Shown piece by piece: positions 21,848 to 31,361 of a DNA stretch of 64,000 bases. The first letter of the stretch is position 1. Each line of letters begins with the position of its first letter. The translations under genes were made by a program, and so were the position numbers. Source of the DNA: Sphaerulina vaccinii (Eukaryota; Ascomycota; Dothideomycetes; Mycosphaerellales; Mycosphaerellaceae); assembly GCA_022570795.1 (NCBI GenBank), contig JAKUDP010000011.1, positions 310,001 to 374,000 on the forward strand, in the 5' to 3' direction. Below the pieces are notes generated by a model that was not told the origin of the DNA, searched no databases, and saw only the letters and a list, made by a program, of their open reading frames with translations.

Positions 21848-24463
21848 ATGGCGGATCTAGACGATGATCATGGCAACTTATATGGCCGAAGCCAGACAAC
21901 CCTCGCAGTCACGATTTCCATGCTGGTGGTATGCACAGTCTTTGTCGTATTGCGCATGCTCTCGCGTGTCGCGATTGTCAAGAAGGTTACGATCGATGAC
22001 TACTTCATGCTTCTTGCCTGGGTCATCACTGTCGGACTGTGCACATCGATCTGCTTGGGAACTGTGAACGGTCTCGGACGACACGAAAGACATGTGCCAG
22101 ACTCATGGCAGCCGGCCCTTCGCAAATCCAACTATGCGTTCTCAGTCTTGTACCAGCCAGCGCTGATGGCGACGAAGACCTCGATCTTGGCATTCTACTT
22201 GACCTTTTCCGGGGCCGAAAGATTGTTCAGATGGGCATGTTATGCTGTACTGTTCGTTGTCAATGCTGGTGGTCTGGCTCTTACGCTGGTGACTGTGTTC
22301 CAATGCAACCCAGTATCAGCAGCATTCTATGCGATCCCTCCGGCGAATGCGACATGCACCGACATACTCACAATCTACCTGAGCTCGATTCCGCTCAATA
22401 TCATGACCGACCTGGCGATCCTGTTCTTGCCGATGCCTATCCTGACAGGCATGCGACTACCGAGGAAACAGAAGATCATTCTGCTCGTCACGTTCAGCTT
22501 CGGTATCTTCGTCACAGCAGTCGACGTCGTGCGGATACACTATCTCCAGTCTGCGTCTGCTATGCGACTGAGCGAAATCTCGAGCATGGAGACCACGACA
22601 TCCTCTCGAAACTCCATAACAACTGATTCGAGCTTTTACCTGGCGTTCTCATTCATGTGGTCCGCAATTGAGTGCACTGTGGGCATAATGTGTGCATGCG
22701 TTCCTGGGCTCAAGCCGCTCGTTGCGCGTTTCCTGCCGAGCATGCTGAGGGACGAAGGAGACGCGCCTTCCAAATTTGGGTCGTTCTCGACACCTGATGC
22801 AGAGGTTCAGAAAGCGGCACCAGCAATACCAGACATGCCAGAACAGGTCTACCAGCGCGATTTTGGCAGGGTTTCTCGTCCGGAAGAGGTCGAGGATCGA
22901 GAACATTCGATGGATATGATGGACTTCCTTACGACACCGGACATGAACGAATTCCACCCTATGGAGAGGTCGCCAACAGCCTTGACGAACACGACCCGCA
23001 ATACTGCACCACAATCACCCACCTTTTTCGACTTTGTGAACATGAAACAGAAGAAGTCTCTGGTGTACATGACTACCAAGGAGTCCGTCTATCCAGTGGC
23101 CATTGTCACAGTACTCTTCTTCGTCTGGGGTTTCGAGTATGGCCTCGTGGACGTCCTCAACACGCAGTTCCAGACTGTCGCCAATGTGACAGTCGCGCAG
23201 AAGGTCGGCATCCGGAGCGCGTACTACTGTGGCTACCTTGTGGGACCAGTCACTGTAGGGCAATGGGTACTCAAGCATTGGGGCTTCAAGGCTTGCTTTC
23301 CTGTTGGTTTGAGCATATATGCTTGCGGTGCTCTCATCTTCTGGCCGGCTGCAGTGCTGACATCTTGGCCCACGTTCCTTGTCACCAACTTCATCGTCGC
23401 GTTCGGACTTTCGCTGCTGGAAGTGTCGGCCAATCCTTTCATCTTGTTGTGCGGTCCAGCTCAACATGCTGAGATCCGGCTGAACCTGAGCCAAGGAGTG
23501 CAAGCCATCGGTTCTGTGGTGGCTCCACTGATAGCAGAAAAGGCCTTCCTTCATAAGACGGGCATCGGAGACTCATTGATCAATACACAATGGGCATACC
23601 TTGGTATTTCGCTCTCCACCGTCGCTCTAGCTGTTGTGTACTTCTATGTGCCACTGCCAGAGGCCACGGATGCCGAGCTCGAGGATTCTGCTGAGAGGTT
23701 GGACGGTGCGAACAAGGCGAAGTTCAGCAACGTCAGTGTTGTCTGGTATGTCCTGGGACTAGGCGTATTCAGCCAATTCTGCTATGTGGGCGCTCAAGAA
23801 GTGATTGGGACCAGTTTCAAGCCATTCTTGGACGAGGTGGCGCCAGTCCTGAACCAATCCAATTACTCTGCTGTTGCGCACACCGCCTTTGCACTTTCCC
23901 GGTTCCTGGCTGCCGGTCTAGGCTTCTGGATCACCCCACGTGTGCTGCTACTGGTGTTCTACTGTGGTGCAATAGTCTTCACAGCGCTCTGCACCCACTT
24001 CACGACAGGTGGCACTGGCGTAGCCATGATCACCATGGTCTTCTTCTTCGAGGGACCACTGTTCAGCTTGATCTTCGGACAAGCGCTTCGTGGACAAGGC
24101 ATGCATACAAAGTTTGCCAGTGTGCTTGTAACAGCCTCGATCGGAGGCGGTGCTATCTTCTCGCCCATCTCGACCGCTATGGTCGCACATGGGAGCACCA
24201 CGTCCTACAGCTTAGTGGTGGCTATTGCGACATTCGCCGGAGGGACCCTCTTTGCCATTGCGCTCAATGCATCGCGCCGTGTACAGCGTGTGGTAGATCC
24301 GATCAAAGATCCTGGCACAATAGCTACTCAGGACGATCGACCTGGGTCGACCAGCAGTCGTGCGAGCCGTGCGCTCAGCTTCCTAAGCATTGGAAAGAAG
24401 AACAGGGGCTCCACGGGTGTTGAGTACCGAGAGCGGAAAGCCAGCACCGCCACAAACGAATGA
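21848..24463 (+). CDS. PTH11/rhodopsin-like domain fused to FucP-type MFS transporter
   Basis: Intronless 871-aa membrane protein starting at ATG 21848 (context AACAAGATGG). Residues about 10-300 form a seven-helix fungal rhodopsin-like (PTH11/SAT4-type) domain with the marks RMLSRVAIVKKVTIDDYFMLLAW, TKTSILAFYLTF and SSIPLNIMTDLAILFLPMP. Residues 300-400 are a hydrophilic linker with Ser/Pro/acidic runs. Residues about 405-815 form a complete 12-helix major facilitator of the fucose/glucose permease (FucP/FHS) family: FFVWGFEYGLVDVLNTQF, GLSLLEVSANPF and RLNLSQGVQAIGS. The tail is Ser/Arg-rich. The N-terminal part resembles surface receptors; the C-terminal part would carry a sugar-like solute by proton symport. 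The fusion may be a transceptor-like sensor. Membrane location is plain from sequence; substrate and sensing role are inference. Confidence 0.9.
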   Translation: MADLDDDHGNLYGRSQTTLAVTISMLVVCTVFVVLRMLSRVAIVKKVTIDDYFMLLAWVITVGLCTSICLGTVNGLGRHERHVPDSWQPALRKSNYAFSVLYQPALMATKTSILAFYLTFSGAERLFRWACYAVLFVVNAGGLALTLVTVFQCNPVSAAFYAIPPANATCTDILTIYLSSIPLNIMTDLAILFLPMPILTGMRLPRKQKIILLVTFSFGIFVTAVDVVRIHYLQSASAMRLSEISSMETTTSSRNSITTDSSFYLAFSFMWSAIECTVGIMCACVPGLKPLVARFLPSMLRDEGDAPSKFGSFSTPDAEVQKAAPAIPDMPEQVYQRDFGRVSRPEEVEDREHSMDMMDFLTTPDMNEFHPMERSPTALTNTTRNTAPQSPTFFDFVNMKQKKSLVYMTTKESVYPVAIVTVLFFVWGFEYGLVDVLNTQFQTVANVTVAQKVGIRSAYYCGYLVGPVTVGQWVLKHWGFKACFPVGLSIYACGALIFWPAAVLTSWPTFLVTNFIVAFGLSLLEVSANPFILLCGPAQHAEIRLNLSQGVQAIGSVVAPLIAEKAFLHKTGIGDSLINTQWAYLGISLSTVALAVVYFYVPLPEATDAELEDSAERLDGANKAKFSNVSVVWYVLGLGVFSQFCYVGAQEVIGTSFKPFLDEVAPVLNQSNYSAVAHTAFALSRFLAAGLGFWITPRVLLLVFYCGAIVFTALCTHFTTGGTGVAMITMVFFFEGPLFSLIFGQALRGQGMHTKFASVLVTASIGGGAIFSPISTAMVAHGSTTSYSLVVAIATFAGGTLFAIALNASRRVQRVVDPIKDPGTIATQDDRPGSTSSRASRALSFLSIGKKNRGSTGVEYRERKASTATNE

Positions 24464-24993
24464 ATGAATGGCGTGGCTTATGATATGATACCTCACTGGC
24501 GAGGAGCTTGTACAGTCGCTCCAGCGCTGGTATATGACACAGCGGGTCTGGTCCTTAGCGTATGGCGTTCTGGTGTCGATGACTGCGGTCGTCCAAGGAG
24601 GCATTGTGTTTCTTGCTGCTGTAAATTGACAGCATCTTCGTGTACATACTTGCACATACAGTCGAGAAGGCTTCTGCAACCAAATGCAGTATGAACAGTA
24701 ACTCGAGCCAGCATTCCTCGCGTTTGACTGTCCTGGCGGGCCTGGCTTGGCTTCTCTCGTTAGTTTTTTTGTGTTCCAATGGATATACCGTGTCCGTATG
24801 GCCGGAGCCTCTTCTCGCGCCAGAATGTGTTGATCAGCAATTCAATGTAAGTGGCGTGAATTGCAAAACGGCAAACACAAAAGATGGTGGGGCAGGCAAG
24901 AACGAATGGCGATAAAGGGTTCTTACCTCCGGCAACGTCATTCCATCGATCAACAACAGCAAAAGACAATTCGACGACTTGAATGGCTCTGAG
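24464..24993. other. Intergenic before aldo-keto reductase
   Basis: This holds the 3' UTR of the fusion gene and the upstream promoter of the reductase. No coding or RNA feature is supported. Confidence 0.5.
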
Positions 24994-25000
24994 TATATAA
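24994..25000 (+). promoter_or_regulatory. TATA box of aldo-keto reductase gene
   Basis: TATATAA in GAGTATATAACAG lies about 55 bp before the ATG at 25055. The position and sequence fit a core promoter. Confidence 0.6.
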
Positions 25001-25054
25001 CAGAAACGTTTCCCCGCTTCTCAAGCACTTTCACTACATCACAAAATACTCAAT

Positions 25055-26653
25055 ATGGCCGAAACAATCAAGAATGTCCTCGGATCCGCCACTGGCGGTG
25101 CCATTGGCAACAAGCTGCCTACTGCTAAGCTTGGAAAGAATGGACCGTATGTGACACGACTAGGATATGGCACGATGGGCCTCTCTGCCTTCTACGGGAA
25201 GCCAAAGCCAGACAACGAGCGATTTGCGGTTCTGGACAAGCTCTACGAAGAGGGAGAGCTCTTCTGGGATTCTGCAGACATGTACCAAGACTCCGAGGTG
25301 AGTAGTTACGGATCATGAGTAGCCCTTCTTCCCAGTTGTCTCTCGTGCCCTGTGTCTACCAAGGTCTCGAGTGGAGGGACCGTCGGCTTGAGACCAGACT
25401 CTCGCTTACAGAGATACTTGCTTACCATATTACTTCTGTTCAGGACCTCCTTGGCAACTGGTTTAAGCAGAATCCTGGCAAGCGAGAGAACATATTCCTG
25501 GCTACCAAGTTCGCCAACTGCGTGCGTGACGATGGCTCCAGATATGTCGACAGTTCTCCCGAATACGCTCGAAAGGCCTGCCTGAAGTCGTTGTCAAGAC
25601 TAGGAGTGGACCACATTGATCTCTACTACGCCCACAGACTTGATGGCAAGACTCCTGTGGAGAAGACTGTGGAAGAGCTCAAGAAGCTGCAGGATGAGGG
25701 CAAGATCAAGTAAGTGGTTTTGATGGCTCCACGATGGTTCGGCATGTCGATGTCTCCTCAGCTCACCGCCTACTGGGGTGTCAAATTTCCAGACAGGCAG
25801 TGCCGCGCCATGATTACCAAATCAGAGACGCTTGCTAACACAGCGGCCTGCTCACAGGTACATCGGTCTGTCGGAATGCAGCAGCGAGTCTCTACGACGC
25901 GCCAGCAAGATTGCCCACATCGATGCAGTGCAAATCGAGTACTCTCCTTTCAGCTTGGACATCGAAAGCCCCCAGATCGGCCTCCTCAAGACTGCTCGTG
26001 AGCTTGGCACAGCTATCGTAGCATACTCGCCAATCGGACGTGGCATGCTCGGAGGCACGATTCGCAGCCCCAAGGACTTCGAAGAGGGTGACTTCCGCAC
26101 CTTCGCTCCTCGATTCTCGGAGGAGAACTTCCCAAAGAACTTGGAGCTCGTCGATCGTATCACCGAGCTGGCCACGAAGAAGAATGCAACAGCGTCTCAG
26201 CTGACTCTGGCTTGGATTCTTGCTCAAGGAGATGACTTCTTCCCTATTCCAGGCACGACGAACCTTCAGTAAGTACCATCTCAAGAGTTCGAGGCCTACC
26301 ACGGCGTCTAGCTCCAAGACAGGCGCTCTTGAGACCCGTCCGCACTTTCGGAGATACATGCTGACCTTGCAATCAGGCGTGTGGACGAGAATTTGGGTGC
26401 TCTCAAGATCACCTTGAGCAAGGTAAGTCGAAGCTCCTGTTTCTAATGTCTCTCTAAGCTCAATCCTACCAAGGCGATGAGCTTGTAGACAGCATCCCTT
26501 TGCTCAGACTCGCGTCTTCAGAGATGCTTGCTAACCCAGTGGCAGGACGAGGAGGCAGAGATCCGCAAGGCATGCGAGAACGCCACCCCTGCTGGATCAC
26601 GCTACCCAGAAGGCTTCTCAGCAGCCCTCTTTGCAGACACCCCACCACTATAG
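25055..26653 (+). CDS. Aldo-keto reductase
   Basis: NADPH-dependent aldehyde/ketone reductase (TIM barrel), 357 aa, probably cytosolic. Five exons: 25055-25297, 25444-25709, 25858-26268, 26377-26422 and 26546-26653. All donors are GTGAGT/GTAAGT, all acceptors CAG, and all phases agree. The catalytic tetrad is visible: Asp72 and Tyr77 (FWDSADMY), Lys103 (LATKFAN) and His145 (YYAHR). A cofactor-binding end segment is seen in AYSPIGRGMLGG and FPIPGTTN. The overall pattern (LGYGTMGLSAFYG; EYSPFSLDIE) places it with the fungal AKR group near yeast YakC/AAD-type and potassium-channel-beta-like enzymes. Exon 4 is only 46 nt. The physiological substrate cannot be read from sequence. Confidence 0.93.
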
Positions 26654-27198
26654 TGGCCTGCACATTCTATGCCGGCCAATGGCCTCATCTGGCTATACCC
26701 ACGCGTCTGCCCTCAAGGATACCATCGAGCTGGCCGGTTCCGGCGGACTGACATGGCTTGCGTGTCACCGAAGGCAACGACGCCAATATTGTTCACTCGG
26801 CTGTTGCAGCACACAGTATCGAGCCTTTCTATCAGCGTGTAGAGTACAATGCCAAGATAAGATGAAGTAAAAGCATTCACTTACCAACTTCTGCTTACAT
26901 CTCCATGTAGTCCTGCCATCTGAGGTATCTGAGACCATGACAGCTGAGCAGCAGATCGACCACAGAGAACAGAAGTGTTGAAATAATGCTGTGCGTGAAA
27001 GCTGCAAAGACATGCATCGATCCTTCCATACACAAGCTATCAACTTGCTGGCAGCAAGCATGTACTGAGTCAACAACACCCAGCTTTCCAGCAATATCGC
27101 ACCTGCTGTGCACTTACAGCCCTCTCGAAACAGCTTCTCGCTCTTGAACACTCAGGATCGCCATCGTTCAAATATTTCGCAGCCAGAGAAGAATGTCT
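26654..27198. other. Convergent intergenic with a frame-broken coding-like fragment
   Basis: This lies between the converging reductase and wall-protein genes. On the plus strand 26679-26750 reads MASSGYTHASALKDTIELAG, and a different frame then continues GLRVTEGNDANIVHSA...IEPFYQRVEYNAKIR to a stop at 26865. Together they look like a small protein broken by one frame change. No family is recognised. The rest is probably 3' UTR. Confidence 0.35.
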
Positions 27199-27824
27199 TT
27201 ACAAGAAAGCAACAAGGCCAAAGAAGGCAGCAAGGCCGGCCGGAACAGCAACACTGGCAGCTCCGGAGCCTTGTGTAGCAGAAGCTGTCGCGGCAGTTCC
27301 AGAACGTGTTGCGGTCGTCTCGGTCGAGGTTTGAGTGGTGGCTGCGACAGTTGTGGTCATACCCATAGTCATGGTCGCAGTTGCCGTACCGGTCATGGAC
27401 ATGGTGCTCGAGCTGGATGGATACCTGTGCAGCACAGATGAGTTAATGAGTGATCAGCATGAAAGGAGTAAGTGCTCGTAACGTACGCGCTAGCAGCATT
27501 GCAGTTTGCGACTTTGGTTTGCTCGAAGCCGAAGCGTTGGGGAGCGCTTGGACAGTTGTTGTAGCAGGTCAGGACGTTGTTGGCTTGTTCGCAGAGGCAG
27601 CCCCAATCGTTTGGTGTGCATGCATTGTACTGTGCTTGGGTCTGAACAAACAGGTTAGTATTGACTTCGACAGCTATAGGAACCGCTGAGCATACCGTTC
27701 CGAGGCATGACTGAATGATCAGATCAATGGAGTTACCACAGCCTGATACTGGCAGCACGCTCGAGGTCGATTGAGCAGCGACGAAGCCAGCCACGGCCAG
27801 GACGAAAGCTGCTGATGCGTGCAT
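27199..27824 (-). CDS. GPI-anchored Ser/Thr-rich, cysteine-patterned wall protein
   Basis: Secreted cell-surface protein of 169 aa, exons 27824-27696, 27641-27487 and 27424-27199. Intron 1 has a perfect TACTAAC branch site; intron 2 is GTACGT...ACAG. A signal peptide (MHASAAFVLAVAGFVAAQ) is followed by an eight-Cys CFEM-like module (CGNSIDLIIQSC; NACTPNDWGCLCEQANNVLTC; NNCPS...NC), then a Thr/Ser-rich stalk, and a C-terminal GPI-attachment signal (SGAASVAVPAGLAAFFGLVAFL). This matches the GPI-anchored serine-threonine-rich family common in ascomycetes. I would place it at the plasma membrane/cell wall. Roles in surface interaction or iron binding are possible but unproven; the classic CFEM Asp is not clear. 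Confidence 0.88.
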
Positions 27825-29077
27825 GTTGATTATTATGTCGCTTTGATTGGTATACTGAATTAGAACAGTGGTATCGTTATAATGGGTCGATGAACTTGTT
27901 GTTGATATACAGTGAGAAAGGTGAACGGTTTTCAAGCGAGAGACAACGAACAAGAAGCGACTGACAGAGATGGAGCTCGTTGACCAAGACGGAACGCGAG
28001 GATCTCTGCTAATATAAGAGCAAGTGCTATCATCCCTGGCTGTGCTGGGCTCGTATAAAGTCCGAACCTTAGCTGCTGCAGTCCGGGGCAGCTGTGTGTA
28101 GAGCACGGTGCTTTTCTACTGCATTCGGCCGCTCGCTCGGATTCTGCATCTCTTGATTGGTGGTGCGGATACTGGCGTGAGATGCCGGATCGCTTTAACG
28201 GCGCACATCTCGAAGTTTGGCTTGTGCGATGCAGGCACGACCTGACCTGCAGGAAGAGCTGTCATGAATAGCATGGATGTCGAGGAGTCGTCTCTTCCTT
28301 GGCCTGTGGAAGATGATAGAAGTGCTTTTGTACTCTTCTTGTGGCACCACGATGAAGTGGAAGGCGAAGGACAATCGCGGGTGAGGATGAAATTAGGACA
28401 GCTTGCTTTCACGCTAAAAGTGTGAAGAGTCAGCAGGCGACTCGGCGAATGATGACTTGACCAGGATACCCTGTATCTGACCAAGGTCTTGAGATTCTTG
28501 GCTGTGCTACAACAACTTCGTTTGGTCTCTGTCTCCTCTTCTTTTGGAAATCACCGCTCGTGCTTCTCCAATGAGCTCACACGATGGCCTCGATGCTGGA
28601 CGACATGGTGGTCAAGCCGACAAGTGAAATCATGGCAGCGTCACACTGCTTGCCTGGGTTGTTATGAAGATGAAAGACCAGCTCGGGATGGTGAAAATTG
28701 GATCACTTGCATGCTCATATCGACAGCAAAGACAGTAGAGCGGCCTCTGCTCTTTGAGGCCAAAGACTAGATGCTATAGGTACCTATGGCGAGGCAGTGT
28801 GCGTACGAAGCGTCGACTTTCGGAGCATTTGAGTCCTATATCACCATGCCCATCCGATGCCGGACCACGGGCAATCTCTGGCAGGCAACTTTCGCCTTGT
28901 CCCTCTGCGGTCAGCATTTCTCTTATCCGTATATCAGAACAAGAAAGACGTGAGAAAGAATTGCTGTAGACTTTTCACAGCATATCAGACCAAGGTTAAC
29001 TTCCGCCTCCACTTCTTTAGCTCATCTTCTACTCGAGATCAAGAACATTGGAATCCTTGCAAAGAGAAGTTCCCACA
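27825..29077. other. Divergent intergenic, 1.25 kb
   Basis: This must hold the promoters of the GPI-protein gene (minus) and the small NTF2-like gene (plus). Open frames (up to 122 codons) are low quality. No RNA gene or repeat was seen. Confidence 0.45.
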
Positions 29078-29572
29078 ATGGCGATCAAAGAAAACCACCT
29101 CTTCTCCGAGAATCAAGCTGAACTCATCTCACTTCTCGAGGCAGAAGTCCGAACATATCTCAAGGCAATCCGAGAACGTGTGTACGATATCAATGCGGCA
29201 GTCTGGTCTACCATGAGCCCCAACTATTGTGCAGAAGTAGTCGGCAGCACTCAAATACAGACGCACGAAGAGTTTCTGGAAGATAGGAGGAATCTCGCGG
29301 AAGAGTATCCGAACTACTCCATGAAAGAACTGGATCTGAGTACGTCGCTCGACGAGGCGAAAGGTAAGGCGGAGTGCTTTCTGAGTGCCGAGATCACTGG
29401 CGCTCCCGAAGGAGTAGTGAGGCAGAGTCTGGGAGTTCTCGAATTCGTGAGGGGCGACAAGTTGCCGAAGGATGTGAGAATGAGAATGGCGGATCGGCAT
29501 GAGGAGGCCTGGTGGTGTGTGAGTTATCGAAGTTTCCGCGGCTTGGGTGGAGAGATTATGGGGAGCTTGTGA
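29078..29572 (+). CDS. Small NTF2/SnoaL-like protein, unknown
   Basis: Intronless 164-aa protein starting at ATG 29078 (CACAATGGC). The pattern of an N-terminal helix pair (ELISLLEAEVRTYLKAIRER), a middle SxDEFLEDRRNLAEEYPNY-like piece, a hydrophobic strand (AECFLSAEITGAPEGVVRQS) and an end strand with WWCVSYRSFRGLGGE resembles the cone-shaped NTF2/SnoaL fold found in many small fungal enzymes. No catalytic residue can be assigned, so the function is unknown. The fold call is by feel rather than by a definite motif. It lies 390 bp upstream of the first F-box-like paralogue. Confidence 0.6.
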   Translation: MAIKENHLFSENQAELISLLEAEVRTYLKAIRERVYDINAAVWSTMSPNYCAEVVGSTQIQTHEEFLEDRRNLAEEYPNYSMKELDLSTSLDEAKGKAECFLSAEITGAPEGVVRQSLGVLEFVRGDKLPKDVRMRMADRHEEAWWCVSYRSFRGLGGEIMGSL

Positions 29573-29864
29573 GAGTTCATCTCATCTACCTGCATCTCGC
29601 ACGCCAGATGTACGGACCACCGGCAGCTGATCGATACAACGAATACACAAGAGCAGAAGAGCAGAAGTCTGGTCCTTGGCATCCCTTGCGGACACGACCC
29701 ACCTTCTACGTGAGATGCCTACTCATGTTGCACGACGTACGACTGCCTAACCAGGGGACCATTCAGTAATGCACATTTGAACAGGACGAACGGACTATAG
29801 GAACTACGTCAGTCAAGCTGTCTGCATCAAGAACACTTATCTCTTGCACGGCACATCTATCTCT
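29573..29864. other. Intergenic
   Basis: Short spacer before the tandem repeat. No feature is supported. Confidence 0.4.
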
Positions 29865-29940
29865 GCAGCACGCCACACGACGCAGCACGCCACACGACGC
29901 AGCACGCCACACGACGCAGCACGCCACACGACGCAGCACG
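29865..29940. repeat. 17-bp minisatellite, 4 perfect copies plus partial
   Basis: Unit GCAGCACGCCACACGAC is repeated at 29865, 29882, 29899 and 29916, followed by a truncated fifth copy from 29933. The array ends about 24 bp before the ATG of the F-box-like gene at 29964. It therefore sits in its 5' UTR or core promoter. Confidence 0.9.
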
Positions 29941-29963
29941 ACTCGCTTTGGGTACTCAGTATC

Positions 29964-30755
29964 ATGGCATCAAAGACCACTCTGGAGATGGCCCAAAGTC
30001 TTGACCACCACCGTCGACAGATTAGCATCCTGGAAAGCAAGATCAAGGAGTGGTGGAAGCCATTTCATAAGTTCATGGATTTGCCTCCAGAACTACGGAT
30101 ACTCGTCTACAACTTCTACACTATCGCCTCGATACCGCCGAACCATCTCTGCATCTCCTGCTTGCCACACGACATGCCTATCGCAAGCACATCCCAGCTA
30201 GTCAAGAAGGAGTACCTCGACGCATTCTACAAGACTCAAAGTTTCCCATTACAGCTGTCGAATGAAATCTTTGAGCTCCGCCGCCAATATGGTCTCGCTT
30301 GGATAGAGAGCAAAAGTAAGATCATTGCCGCCATGACGGACGAAGACCTCTTAAGAATACGACATCTACAAATAACGCCAGCTTTTGCAACATCCTCATC
30401 ACCAGATTCGTACCCATATTCCAGGCGCAGATCAAAGCCAGAACGTCTCGGTTTCGCGCTGGATCTTGTCAAAGGATGCGTTATAGTCGAGGCAGATCCG
30501 GAAGTCTTGAAGTGTGCGTCCAAATATGTAAAGCAGGGTGACCGTCAGCGTGGGCAGTCGGAATATGGACATTTCCGGATTGGCCCGGAGACATTCTCGT
30601 CTATACGTGAGAAGCTACAGGATGTCATGAATCATGTTGTTCATATGGGAGGCAAGTTACAGAGATATCAGCTTCACATGCTAGTACTGGCATTGTCTGA
30701 TAAGCCGAGGACTCCGTACGCTCGTGTGCAATCCCGCACGTTCCATACTTATTGA
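29964..30755 (+). CDS. F-box/2EXR-like protein, paralogue 1
   Basis: Intronless 263-aa protein starting at the ATG directly after the minisatellite (the frame is also open through the repeat but lacks an upstream ATG). After a short coiled lead (MASKTTLEMAQSLDHHRRQ) it has FMDLPPELRILVYNFY, the LPxELRxxIY/VY signature, then QLVKKEYLDAFYKTQSF and a middle repeat of TDEDLLRIRHLQI that is shared with two paralogues at 34.6 and 35.5 kb. The rest is charged with no known domain. Function is unknown; such proteins are often expanded and lineage-specific in this group of fungi. An F-box-like role in ubiquitin ligase targeting is only inferred. Confidence 0.75.
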   Translation: MASKTTLEMAQSLDHHRRQISILESKIKEWWKPFHKFMDLPPELRILVYNFYTIASIPPNHLCISCLPHDMPIASTSQLVKKEYLDAFYKTQSFPLQLSNEIFELRRQYGLAWIESKSKIIAAMTDEDLLRIRHLQITPAFATSSSPDSYPYSRRRSKPERLGFALDLVKGCVIVEADPEVLKCASKYVKQGDRQRGQSEYGHFRIGPETFSSIREKLQDVMNHVVHMGGKLQRYQLHMLVLALSDKPRTPYARVQSRTFHTY

Positions 30756-30828
30756 AAGCGATCGTACCTTGGTGACTTTACTCTCAAAGCAATCCCGCCA
30801 ATTTGTGCAGACAGGCTCACTCGCTCTC

Positions 30829-31283
30829 TCACTCTTCAATCTTCAACCTCAACTCATCCTCACTTGCAAGAACAACTTCAAATGCCTCCGGCAGCTCCTC
30901 TGTTGGTACATCATCCCTGCCGCCAAGAAGCTCTCCAATGCTCATCTTATAGCATCTTATCTTCTGCGGTATAAGCTTGATCACATATTCGTGCCCGACC
31001 TCCAATTGACGTACTGGATCACTGGCTGGATCCACATCTTCAAGCTGTTGCTCAGTCACATGAGGCTTTCCCTCATCAATCTCCGATACCTGATATTGCC
31101 TCAACGCATCATGCGGATCGCAAGTGCCTGGGAATGGATCTTTGTTGATCACTTCTTCACCTGTCGCGACGTCGACGAAGCTGAAGTTTTGCATATACAC
31201 TTCTGAAACATCCCTTCGTAGGCAGTCGTCTCCACAATCAGGCAGGAACCAGGCCGATGTCGCGTCGCGGTAAGTTCGACCAT
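30829..31283 (-). CDS. Hypothetical protein, possible frame break
   Basis: The minus-strand frame ending at 30829 gives a well-formed acidic segment: MQNFSFVDVATGEEV, INKDPFPGTCDPHDALRQY, VRQLEVGHEYVIKLIPQK, and an end with ELPEAFEVVLASEDELRLK. Its first ATG is at 31194. Just upstream a second frame, from ATG 31283, reads MVELTATRHRPGSCLIVETT and AYEGMFQK and would join naturally to YMQNFSF if one base were gained or lost near 31200. No intron fits. I recognise no domain. It could be a 121-aa gene, a longer frameshifted gene or an assembly error. It lies just downstream of the transporter on the same strand. Confidence 0.45.
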
Positions 31284-31361
31284 ATCCGGTGCATCTGTGT
31301 TGGAGACATCGCTGCTGTACGGTCCTTCCTGTCGCTGGCTCCTGTCTCTAATGTGTTGTCC

